Below are positions 16,380 to 22,844 of a DNA stretch of 23,579 nucleotides, one piece after another; position 1 is the first letter of the stretch, and each line of letters opens with the position of its first letter. The translations under genes and the position numbers were made by a program. Source of the stretch: a virus; IMG/VR virus record IMGVR_UViG_3300034160_000208, positions 1 through 23,579 of that record; one strand, given 5' to 3'. The notes beneath the pieces are model-generated. The model did no database searches and was not told the DNA's origin. It was given only the letters and a program-made list of their open reading frames with translations.

Positions 16380-16820
16380 TTAGAATTCTCCCAGCATCTG
16401 GTCGATCTTGCCGCAGTCAAACACCCAGCTCACATTGCCACCTTCTTTGGCATTCACATGGTCAGGGCGTTTTTGGAACGCACAGTTACGCGCCACAATG
16501 GTATCCCCAGAGGCGGTATTACGGATGGTGATAATGTTGTTGCCCCAGAGGGTTGAAGAGAGGCCCTGTGCGCCATAAACCGAAGAGAGCTTTTTGTTCA
16601 CCGGTGAGGTTTTAAGCAGCGTAACGGTAATGGTGCCGGACTTAGCGGCGTGCAGGCTGTGCATCACTTCACCATCTGCCCCTAGAGTCATGGTGTTTTG
16701 CGGGCCGCTCATGGAAACCACGATCCCCTCGTCGGCGTTAGAGGCGCCATAACCCAGATCAATCACCCCAGTCGGGCCTGCCAAAGTGGCGCTAACGTCT
16801 GCAAATGAATAAGTAGCCAT
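16380..16820 (-). CDS. Tail tube protein (DUF3277), 146 aa
   Basis: This protein should form the inner tube that is driven through the target envelope. It begins MATYSFADVSATLAGPTGV and includes AKSGTITVTLLKTSP and a C-terminal GGNVSWVFDCGKID, all typical of DUF3277. Length is normal. It lies between sheath (15 bp upstream) and assembly chaperone (2 bp downstream), the standard order. Confidence 0.93.
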   Translation of the reverse strand: MATYSFADVSATLAGPTGVIDLGYGASNADEGIVVSMSGPQNTMTLGADGEVMHSLHAAKSGTITVTLLKTSPVNKKLSSVYGAQGLSSTLWGNNIITIRNTASGDTIVARNCAFQKRPDHVNAKEGGNVSWVFDCGKIDQMLGEF

Positions 16821-16835
16821 AGTTTTTTCCTTAAA

Positions 16836-18308
16836 TTAACGATTTACGTTGATAATGACATCGGCGTAATGAACTGCGCCCGCCAGTTTGATGGCACACT
16901 GAATGACCGGTGCACGGCGTTTTTCACGTTCTGCCTGAGATTGTTCGGCAATCGGTGAGGCATAGGTGTAATAGCCTTTGGTCAGCGTCTCACCCGATTG
17001 CAGAATACCCAGCGGCCCGCCATTCCATACCCCTGGAGCAATAAGCCCGTTATCGACACCTTTCGCCAGTGACTGCTCGACGTTGGTCAACAGCCGTGTC
17101 ACGCCGCCATCGGTTTGTGGAATTTTGCTGGTAGAGGTGAACAGCAGGTTGTAGAGATTGTTCTGCACATAGTTTTGTAACCAGTCCAGACCATGACGCT
17201 CATCGATAAAGTCGCCATTACACATCACCCCTTCCTGGATGATCGCCGTATCGTTGTTGTAATTGACAAAGACGTTGGCATTTTTTCCTTGCAGCGTATT
17301 GGCATCGTTTTGCGACAGGGTTTCAGCGGTAATGCCCGGTTGCTGTTTGAACTTCAGAGTGATAGTGGTGTTGTTACCACTGAAATTGACAGTAAAGGCG
17401 CGCCCAAACAGCGAAGCCACCGCATAAGGATTGGCGCTCGAATACTGCACCAAAGTGCGTGAATAGTTCGCGGCTTTCAGGGTGCTGGCAATATCCGTGC
17501 TGCTGCCTGCATTGAGGATGCTGGTATTTTGCGTGGTGTGGCCAAAAATACGTGCAACACCATCAGATTCAATCAGCGCAGCAACCTTGGTGACATCTGC
17601 ATCACTCAGTGAAGTATCCGCAATCATCAGGCCGTACCAGGCAGTGGATTGGCTGGCCAGTGCAGCGATACACTCATCAATCTTCTCTGCCGCTTTGCGC
17701 GGCACAATTAACGCACCGACACTTTGTACCAGCCCCATCAAAACAGAGAGATCGGTACCGGTATTCACCGAACCATAAGTAACGGCAGACGTCGTACCTG
17801 TGGTTTTTGAGCTGATGATAAAACGGCTGCCATCCCACACCACAGTGGCCGTGCCAATGGCAGTAGCCACTTTGGCAGCAATACCGTTCAAGCTGGTGTC
17901 GGTGGAGAAATCCAATGGGCCCACGGTTTTCAGGGTGCCATCAACGGTGATTTTCATTGAGGCATCTTTCACCACAGTAAACCGGCTCAGTTGCTGTTGC
18001 GCTGGCGTCAGAACGCCACCACGCAAGACTGCGGACGCATCGTTCTTCGCCCAGCGCCCGATCAGCAAGTCCACAGGGCGCGGAGATTGTTGATAGTAAA
18101 GGTTCGCGGCTTGATATTCCGGTGAATTGAGGCCGAAATCGGCCAGCACACCGCTGATATCGCTGTAGGACCGCAGGCGCTCGTTGGCATCAATAACCGG
18201 CGAACTGCCAACAATCAGCAAAGAACCAAAGTTACGAGCCTGTGCGGCGCGGACCGCCATATTCACGGACACGTTGATAATGTTAGAAACAGGTAATCCC
18301 TGTGACAT
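16836..18308 (-). CDS. Contractile tail sheath protein (DUF3383), 490 aa
   Basis: This protein forms the sheath whose contraction powers injection. It begins [17 protein letters not shown], with [17 protein letters not shown] and [11 protein letters not shown] in the first 110 residues, and a C-terminal [20 protein letters not shown] followed by VIINVNR, matching DUF3383 sheaths. Full length with no interruption. Presence of an intact sheath marks the tail as contractile (R-type, not F-type). Confidence 0.95.
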   Translation of the reverse strand: MSQGLPVSNIINVSVNMAVRAAQARNFGSLLIVGSSPVIDANERLRSYSDISGVLADFGLNSPEYQAANLYYQQSPRPVDLLIGRWAKNDASAVLRGGVLTPAQQQLSRFTVVKDASMKITVDGTLKTVGPLDFSTDTSLNGIAAKVATAIGTATVVWDGSRFIISSKTTGTTSAVTYGSVNTGTDLSVLMGLVQSVGALIVPRKAAEKIDECIAALASQSTAWYGLMIADTSLSDADVTKVAALIESDGVARIFGHTTQNTSILNAGSSTDIASTLKAANYSRTLVQYSSANPYAVASLFGRAFTVNFSGNNTTITLKFKQQPGITAETLSQNDANTLQGKNANVFVNYNNDTAIIQEGVMCNGDFIDERHGLDWLQNYVQNNLYNLLFTSTSKIPQTDGGVTRLLTNVEQSLAKGVDNGLIAPGVWNGGPLGILQSGETLTKGYYTYASPIAEQSQAEREKRRAPVIQCAIKLAGAVHYADVIINVNR

Positions 18309-18311
18309 AAG

Positions 18312-18893
18312 TTACTCTCCAAAAAAGTGTGTTGGTGCTTCGAGGATAGAGTGGATCGCGTACTCTCTGACCACTTTGCGTTGGAACGTCAAGTGTTGAT
18401 CGTAGCGTCTAACCCACTGATTATTTTTAAGTTCATGGGCTGAAACTATGGCTCCCGACGCCGAAAATGCGAGGCCAGACTGATTCAGTGCTTCCCGGTT
18501 TTGTGCGATGGCGACACCATCACGAAACTCGGTAGCGAGCCGCTGTCCATGAGGGCCGTAAAAACTGACCATGATTTCAATCAGCTCATTGCGCCAGAGC
18601 TGCACGCTGTCGTCCGTTTGATTGACGAATGCCGGATTATCGTTGGCCTGAAATTTCAATATTCCTACGGAACACCAATCCTCCGAGGCCGACGGCTGGT
18701 GAGGCTGTTCGGCAGTCCAGTCCAATAAAACGTGCTTCGGCGGCAGCCCAGAGACACCCCGTACCCAGCGGGAGAGGGTGCGCTCCAGTTCGATGTCATC
18801 CTGCTGTGATGAGGAAATAGGTCTTAGGTAAGTGGTTTCGCTGTTGCTGTTATCGAGGTGGTTCTGACTGTTGCTATCAAAGTTGTTGCTCAT
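18312..18893 (-). CDS. Tail terminator / neck protein (LIC_12616-type), 193 aa
   Basis: Probably caps the head-proximal end of the tube and sheath. The pattern LSRWVRGVSGLPPKHVLLDW, then SVGILKF and LWRNELIEIMVSFYGPHGQ, and the C-terminal RRYDQHLTFQRKVVREYAI fit the LIC_12616 neck-terminator family. The N-terminal ~40 residues are Asn/Ser-rich and probably disordered. I start at ATG 18893 (GGGG upstream); a TTG at 18911 would add six residues. The start lies 17 bp inside the upstream gene. It precedes the sheath by 3 bp. In a headless particle this cap is needed to end the tail. Confidence 0.82.
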   Translation of the reverse strand: MSNNFDSNSQNHLDNSNSETTYLRPISSSQQDDIELERTLSRWVRGVSGLPPKHVLLDWTAEQPHQPSASEDWCSVGILKFQANDNPAFVNQTDDSVQLWRNELIEIMVSFYGPHGQRLATEFRDGVAIAQNREALNQSGLAFSASGAIVSAHELKNNQWVRRYDQHLTFQRKVVREYAIHSILEAPTHFFGE

Positions 18894-19272
18894 CCGGCAC
18901 CCCACCGTCAAACGGCATCAGTTCACAATGGGCCAGTACGAATCCGGCACCATAAGCCAAGTAGGGATCGACAAAGGACACTCGGTAGTCACGCCCCTGA
19001 TATGTGACAATATCGGCGTCACGCCCACTTTGCCCCTGAGTTAACCTCTCCAAGGTGATGATCTGTATCGAGCCACTGATTGTCTGGCTCGGTGGCATAC
19101 GCTGGGTCATCAGTGAATGGTTGACCGTAACCACACCGATAAACGGCATTGATTGCCGGGCAACGCTGGTGACACCATCATCGTCGGTCAGCAACAGGTT
19201 GCGCGTGACCACCAGCGTCGAGTCGGCAAAATCGGCATCCAGCAGAATATCGGTTACATCAAGCAGCGGCAT
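18877..19272 (-). CDS. Putative neck/closure protein, 131 aa
   Basis: I do not recognise the family with certainty. The protein begins MPLLDVTDILLDADFADSTLVVTRN and has a beta-rich body with SGSIQIITLERLTQG, DIVTYQGRDYRV and FVLAHCELMPFDGG. In related contractile phages a protein of this size sits between the DUF4054 adaptor and the tail terminator and acts as a head-closure or stopper component. It has GGGAGG just upstream of ATG 19272 and is separated from DUF4054 by 55 bp. Confidence 0.65.
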   Translation of the reverse strand: MPLLDVTDILLDADFADSTLVVTRNLLLTDDDGVTSVARQSMPFIGVVTVNHSLMTQRMPPSQTISGSIQIITLERLTQGQSGRDADIVTYQGRDYRVSFVDPYLAYGAGFVLAHCELMPFDGGVPDEQQL

Positions 19273-19327
19273 GGCAACCTCCCTGCCGCACGCGGAAAGT
19301 TCATGCTATTTTTCATTGCGTTAGCAT

Positions 19328-19741
19328 TCATAGCTGACGGCCTCCTGCGCCAAACAGCAGCAGCAGATCGTAAAACTCGGCGCCATAACGGGTATGATTC
19401 CACCAGCTAGCCTTAGGATTAAGAGTGGCGCAGTTGTCATAGCGGATACTGACCTTATCCACAGATTTTGCTGCCAGTACGCCACTGTTGTTGCCACTGC
19501 TGCCCCCCAGTGTGCTGGCCCGCATATCGGCTGCAAACAGAGTGAGATAATGGGCTACGAACAGCTCGACCACGTAGGGGTAGAGCAGGTCATAGCGCGC
19601 TTCATCCAGCAGTTGATCGGCCAATGCCAAGTGGAGAGCAATTTGTGCCGAGGGATAACGGGTCACATCGGTAAATTGCGGAAAATCACTACGGAACTGT
19701 GCCTCAGTAGGCAGCGTCCGGTTGTTAGATGGTGGTGACAT
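19328..19741 (-). CDS. Head-tail adaptor (DUF4054), 137 aa
   Basis: This protein is a neck component that normally binds under the portal ring. It has TEAQFRSDFPQFTDVTRYPSAQI near the start, LDEARYDLLYPYVVELFVAHYLTLF in the middle and a C-terminal WWNHTRYGAEFYDLLLLFG, all typical of DUF4054. Length is normal. In head-bearing relatives a major capsid gene lies shortly upstream; here only a 56-aa ORF and the portal gene precede it. Confidence 0.87.
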   Translation of the reverse strand: MSPPSNNRTLPTEAQFRSDFPQFTDVTRYPSAQIALHLALADQLLDEARYDLLYPYVVELFVAHYLTLFAADMRASTLGGSSGNNSGVLAAKSVDKVSIRYDNCATLNPKASWWNHTRYGAEFYDLLLLFGAGGRQL

Positions 19742-19743
19742 AA

Positions 19744-19914
19744 TTAATGACCCCCTTTAATGGTTTCCGCCACTGGCGGCTTTCGACTCCGTCCTGTTTG
19801 TGGTGTTGCCGGAGCCACCGATCGGCGCACCAGCGGCGTGCCAAAACACAATAGGAAACCCTCGGCTAATCGATAACGAGTGTTATCGAGCCGGGCATTA
19901 AAAAAATATTTCAT
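19744..19914 (-). CDS. Small conserved-looking ORF, 56 aa
   Basis: ATG 19914 is preceded by AAGGA at a workable distance. The product begins MKYFFNARLDNTRYRLAEGF and has a basic, Pro-rich second half (GRSRKPPVAET). It ends 2 bp before the DUF4054 start. It fills the gap that would otherwise be noncoding. I recall similar small ORFs between capsid and adaptor genes in related phages, but the function is unknown. Its survival at the site where capsid genes are missing marks the downstream edge of the presumed deletion. Confidence 0.6.
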   Translation of the reverse strand: MKYFFNARLDNTRYRLAEGFLLCFGTPLVRRSVAPATPQTGRSRKPPVAETIKGGH

Positions 19915-19926
19915 GGTGATTAATCC

Positions 19927-19946
19927 TTGAGAAAGGGCTTTCTCAA
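19927..19946. repeat. Perfect inverted repeat at the portal stop codon
   Basis: TTGAGAAAG / CTTTCTCAA, nine-base arms around GG. It spans the portal stop (19943-19945) and the 28-bp gap before the small ORF, exactly where head genes are missing. No T-tract follows on either strand, so it is not a classical terminator. Confidence 0.8.
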
Positions 19947-21283
19947 CCTTGACGCAAGCGGGTTAAATCATCTTGACGAATGGTGGAGCCGATACCGGTG
20001 ACCCGCGATGAGTCACGCAACTGTTCCGCACCCGCATAAGCCGTCATCACGCCGCTGTTCACGGCGTTGCCGATCGCTTCAACGGTCTGCATGGCCACTT
20101 TGCTACGATCAAGCTCTGACATCTGCCATAGCGGATTGAAGCTAAATGCAAAATCCTGCGGCAAGGCTTTGCCCAGCACAGAACGATGAAGAATCGACAT
20201 CAGGGTATTGACCGGGCGGCGCAGCTGCCGTGCCTGTTGAGCCGCGATGCCATCGTAGTAATTCGCCAGGTCCACATCGCCAGTGGTAAAACCTGCCGGA
20301 GATTGGCCAAACAGCCTGACCAGCGGAATGTTAAGCGCCCCAGAAAGCTGTTGTGCAAACTGTGCCAGTACCTCGGGTAACCCATTGAGGTGATAGGCAT
20401 GGGTTTCGAACTTGTCGCTGACATCCATCAGCGTCAGGCCATCAATCGACTGCCCCTGCTGAATAGCCGCCATCTGCGTCAGCAACGCTTCTCTCGCCGG
20501 GCCTCCCATCGCCAGAATCTTGCGCAGGTCGGTCACGCTGTAAGTGCGCAGCTGGGCTTTGTTCATCAACTGCACGGCTGCGGTTGTGGCGCTATCAAAT
20601 GCCAGGATCCGGTCATAAATTCGCTCTATTACGCTGATCCCCCAGCCGTTCTCATCCTGAGCCGGTTGGCTGGGCAAGGTGATGCCATCAACGCGGATGA
20701 CCCGGCTGTAATGGATCTTCCATGGCGGAATACCGCTTGAGGTATCCGTCACCTGGTAAAAACGCGGTTGCCCTAAATCAGGCCCCAGCGCACTTTCCCT
20801 GTCGCTCAGCGATAGCGACACCTGCCAGCGATTCATCGGGACAATGCCGCGGAATACGCCCGCTTTCACTGTCTCTACCCGTAAGGGAGTTGACATATCG
20901 TCACCATCCAGCAGGATCACCCCAAGCGCACCGCCATACAGTCGGCCTTGCTTGATAACGTTATTCAGGCTATTCCACAGGCCCAAACTATCCCAAATCC
21001 CCTGCAGTTGCTGCTTTGCATCCGGCTCCAAAGTAGAGGTTATCGTTACCCCATTACGGGTCATATCCTCTGCTACGGTATCCACCGCCGCACCTACCAG
21101 CCATGATGAGCGGTAAGCCGAATCAATTAATGACCGCTGATCACTGATTCTTTCAGGAAGAGGATTCTGATTGCCAGAAAATGGCGGCACACGAATGCCT
21201 GGCAGCAACGTGCCGTCGCCGTTACCCAGTTGGGTTGCCGGGGTATTTGTAGGCTGACTATTGAGTGACGTATCTATTACCAT
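19943..21283 (-). CDS. Portal protein (DUF1073 / phage_portal_3), 446 aa
   Basis: In complete phages this protein forms the dodecameric DNA channel at the capsid vertex. YRSSWLVGAAVDTVAEDMTRNG near residue 60 and the middle segment GALGVILLDGDDMSTPL are diagnostic; the C-terminal half has LVRLFGQSPAGFTTGDVDLANYYD. The frame is open over the usual family length and ends with DDLTRLRQG. GGGGG precedes ATG 21283. It is the first gene of the late operon. No terminase lies upstream and no capsid or morphogenesis gene downstream, so its normal partners are missing. Families bearing this domain are sometimes labelled anti-CBASS Acb1; I see no support for that activity here. Confidence 0.88.
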   Translation of the reverse strand: MVIDTSLNSQPTNTPATQLGNGDGTLLPGIRVPPFSGNQNPLPERISDQRSLIDSAYRSSWLVGAAVDTVAEDMTRNGVTITSTLEPDAKQQLQGIWDSLGLWNSLNNVIKQGRLYGGALGVILLDGDDMSTPLRVETVKAGVFRGIVPMNRWQVSLSLSDRESALGPDLGQPRFYQVTDTSSGIPPWKIHYSRVIRVDGITLPSQPAQDENGWGISVIERIYDRILAFDSATTAAVQLMNKAQLRTYSVTDLRKILAMGGPAREALLTQMAAIQQGQSIDGLTLMDVSDKFETHAYHLNGLPEVLAQFAQQLSGALNIPLVRLFGQSPAGFTTGDVDLANYYDGIAAQQARQLRRPVNTLMSILHRSVLGKALPQDFAFSFNPLWQMSELDRSKVAMQTVEAIGNAVNSGVMTAYAGAEQLRDSSRVTGIGSTIRQDDLTRLRQG

Positions 21284-21409
21284 TCTATCCCCCTATATAT
21301 TTGAATAATAATTAAAACCTGTTTATTGGCTGTTCTGTCCACTTGAAAATCAACCTGAATTAACAGTCGTAGCGGCATGTACCGTGAACGCATTTTCAGA
21401 GATACAAAC

Positions 21410-21441
21410 AAAAAAGCCCTTCACGCAGAGGAGAAGGGCTT
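21410..21441 (-). terminator. Intrinsic terminator just upstream of the portal operon
   Basis: Minus strand: stem AAGCCCTTC / GAAGGGCTT with a ten-base loop, running into six T. It lies about 40-70 bases downstream of the predicted start from the 21487-21514 promoter and about 130 bases before the portal ATG. This is the position of a tR'-type terminator that Q proteins overcome. Confidence 0.88.
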
Positions 21442-21474
21442 CAGGTGGCTGAGTTCAAGATACAACTCTTTGAC

Positions 21475-21514
21475 CTTATAGTTGTTACTATATCTGTTAA
21501 TCAGATTAGATCAA
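21475..21514 (-). promoter_or_regulatory. Predicted late promoter with operator-like sequence
   Basis: Minus strand: -35 TTGATC (21509-21514), 16-bp spacer, -10 TATAGT (21487-21492). A perfect inverted repeat TATAGT-tgtt-ACTATA (21477-21492) overlaps the -10. The 13-mer at 21475-21487 is also present in the repressor control region at 22001-22013. Confidence 0.6.
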
Positions 21515-21544
21515 CACTTTTTTGTTGTTATTTTTGTTGTGGGC

Positions 21545-21570
21545 AAAAAAATACCGCCTTACGGCGGTAT
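21545..21570 (-). terminator. Intrinsic terminator after the Q gene
   Basis: Minus strand: eight-base stem ATACCGCC / GGCGGTAT with a GTAA (GNRA-type) loop and seven T. It starts 26 bp after the Q-type gene's stop. Confidence 0.92.
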
Positions 21571-21596
21571 CTCAAGAAAGCAGGTTGGAAGTGTCT

Positions 21597-21956
21597 TCAA
21601 GCGGTTGCGGCAGTCTCGGTATAAGAGAAGATTTGCCCGGCAATAAAGGCCTCGGCAACACGCAGTAGATTGGCTACATAACTCTGTGCTTTACCGATCT
21701 CTTTTGCCAAACGGTTCTGGCTAACGCGGTAGACATAATGCGCAACAATCAGTTTATAAGCCATTAAATCAAAACGTTTAAGCCCAGCAACCGCCGCGTC
21801 GATCAACATGCCTTCCTTGTCATCAATACGGATCCGGTTAGATGAACTCATCGGCAAGGCTTCCTGAAAAGTAATATTTACCGTTGCGAACTCTGTTCCC
21901 AGATGACAACGAGCCCAGTTGCCCCACGTCTCAAGGCTTTCCTTTACATTGTTCAT
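21597..21956 (-). CDS. Late antiterminator, phage Q family (PF06530-like), 119 aa
   Basis: Q proteins load onto RNA polymerase paused near the late promoter and make it ignore terminators. The N-terminal LETWGNWARCH is the family's signature start. A core with IDAAVAGLKRFDLMAYKLIVAHYVY follows, then a helix-turn-helix-like VSQNRLAKEIGKAQSYVANLLRVAEAFI, as in other members. Length is typical. GGAG precedes ATG 21956. It lies alone between the repressor-controlled promoter and a strong terminator, upstream of a second promoter/terminator pair. A plain transcriptional activator is the alternative. Confidence 0.78.
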   Translation of the reverse strand: MNNVKESLETWGNWARCHLGTEFATVNITFQEALPMSSSNRIRIDDKEGMLIDAAVAGLKRFDLMAYKLIVAHYVYRVSQNRLAKEIGKAQSYVANLLRVAEAFIAGQIFSYTETAATA

Positions 21957-21985
21957 TTTTGCTCCAAGACATACTTAATACAGTT

Positions 21986-22039
21986 GTTGTATACTACATA
22001 CTTATAGTTGTTAAATCAATATAATTGCGTTGTATCAAC
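21986..22039. promoter_or_regulatory. Operator region with repeated GTTGT half-sites
   Basis: Three dyads lie in 54 bp: GTTGTATACTAC (21986-21997, 10 of 12 symmetric), TTG...CAA (22008-22019) and GTTG-TAT-CAAC (22029-22039). They overlap the -10, the -35 and the upstream part of the leftward promoter, as expected for repressor operators. Confidence 0.6.
21991..22019 (-). promoter_or_regulatory. Leftward promoter for the Q gene
   Basis: Minus strand: -35 TTGATT (22014-22019), 17-bp spacer, -10 TAGTAT (21991-21996), about 35 bases before the Q ATG. Confidence 0.62.
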
Positions 22040-22048
22040 CCTCACAGG

Positions 22049-22076
22049 TTGTTATTGAATTTTTTTCATTTATAAT
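22049..22076 (+). promoter_or_regulatory. Repressor promoter
   Basis: -35 TTGTTA (22049-22054), 16-bp spacer, consensus -10 TATAAT (22071-22076). The leader is short and carries CAGGAG seven bases before ATG 22098. Confidence 0.65.
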
Positions 22077-22097
22077 CAGGGGAACAGGAGATCAATT

Positions 22098-22808
22098 ATG
22101 CAAACTTTAGGTGAACGCCTTGCTAAACGGCGCGAACAACTGGGCTTGAGCCAAAAGGCCTTGGCAGAAAAAGTCGGGGTCAGCCAGCAGTCGATCAATA
22201 AAATAGAGACTGGGCAAACCCGATCGCCACGCAATCTGGAGAAACTGGCAGAATCACTGTCGGTAACATCACAGTGGTTGCTGTTTGGTGAGGGTAACTC
22301 AGCGGCAACGTCACCTAAACTCGATGAAATCAAAGAGAGCCGCTTACGCGTTGAAGAATGGGAATCCATGGAGCAGGATCAGAAAGAGTTCATCGATATA
22401 CCGGTACTAGACGTTGAGGCCTCGGCGGGCAGCGGTGCCATGCCAGAAGAGGAAAGGGAAATCTATCGCCTGCCGTTTCGGCGCTATACCCTGCGCCGCT
22501 TGGGGGTGAATGCCCGTGATGCGCGGGTTGTCAGAGTGATTGGCAATAGCATGGCGCCGCTGTTACGCAGTGGTGACGTAGTCGGTATCGATACCGCGAA
22601 TCAGTTTCCGATCAACGATGGCGATTATTATGCGATCCGGGATGGGGATTTAATCCGCGTCAAGCAGTTGGTGGCCAAACCTGATGGTGGGGTGATCATC
22701 AAGAGCTTTAATAGTGCTGAATATCCGGATGAATCGCTGAATCGTCAGGAATTTGAACAACGCATCCATATTATTGGCCGGGTTTTCTGGTCTTCGACTA
22801 TCTGGTAA
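22098..22808 (+). CDS. LexA-like self-cleaving phage repressor (HTH_3 + peptidase S24), 236 aa
   Basis: This protein is the master repressor of the element. Residues about 5-62 are an HTH_3 domain (LGERLAKRREQLGLSQKALA, VSQQSINKIETG, ending SQWLLFGEG). Residues about 100-230 are an S24 peptidase: the cleavage site is Ala110-Gly111 in VEASAGSG, the nucleophile Ser151 in VIGNSMAP and the general base Lys189 in IRVKQLV. All elements for RecA-stimulated self-cleavage are present, so induction by DNA damage is expected. It is the only + strand gene of the element, divergent from Q and convergent with cysH, ending 36 bp from its stop. Confidence 0.93.
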   Translation: MQTLGERLAKRREQLGLSQKALAEKVGVSQQSINKIETGQTRSPRNLEKLAESLSVTSQWLLFGEGNSAATSPKLDEIKESRLRVEEWESMEQDQKEFIDIPVLDVEASAGSGAMPEEEREIYRLPFRRYTLRRLGVNARDARVVRVIGNSMAPLLRSGDVVGIDTANQFPINDGDYYAIRDGDLIRVKQLVAKPDGGVIIKSFNSAEYPDESLNRQEFEQRIHIIGRVFWSSTIW

Positions 22809-22810
22809 AC

Positions 22811-22836
22811 ACAATGAGGGGTTTTCCCCTCATTGT
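22811..22836. terminator. Bidirectional hairpin between repressor and cysH
   Basis: A perfect 11-bp inverted repeat, ACAATGAGGGG / CCCCTCATTGT, with a TTTT loop lies in the 36 bp between two convergent genes. There is no T-tract on either side, so termination is likely but weaker than at the element's other terminators. Confidence 0.7.
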
Positions 22837-22844
22837 CAGCCATC

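Noticed and set aside
19943-21283. Anti-CBASS (Acb1-type) nuclease in the portal-family protein
   Set aside because: The family name is sometimes carried over to all DUF1073 proteins. I see no convincing paired HxT/HxS phosphoesterase motifs and the protein ends at the usual portal length.
21284-21409. LexA box or extra gene in the leader before the portal gene
   Set aside because: No CTGT-N8-ACAG match and no ORF with a ribosome site; apart from the portal ribosome site I see nothing in this stretch.
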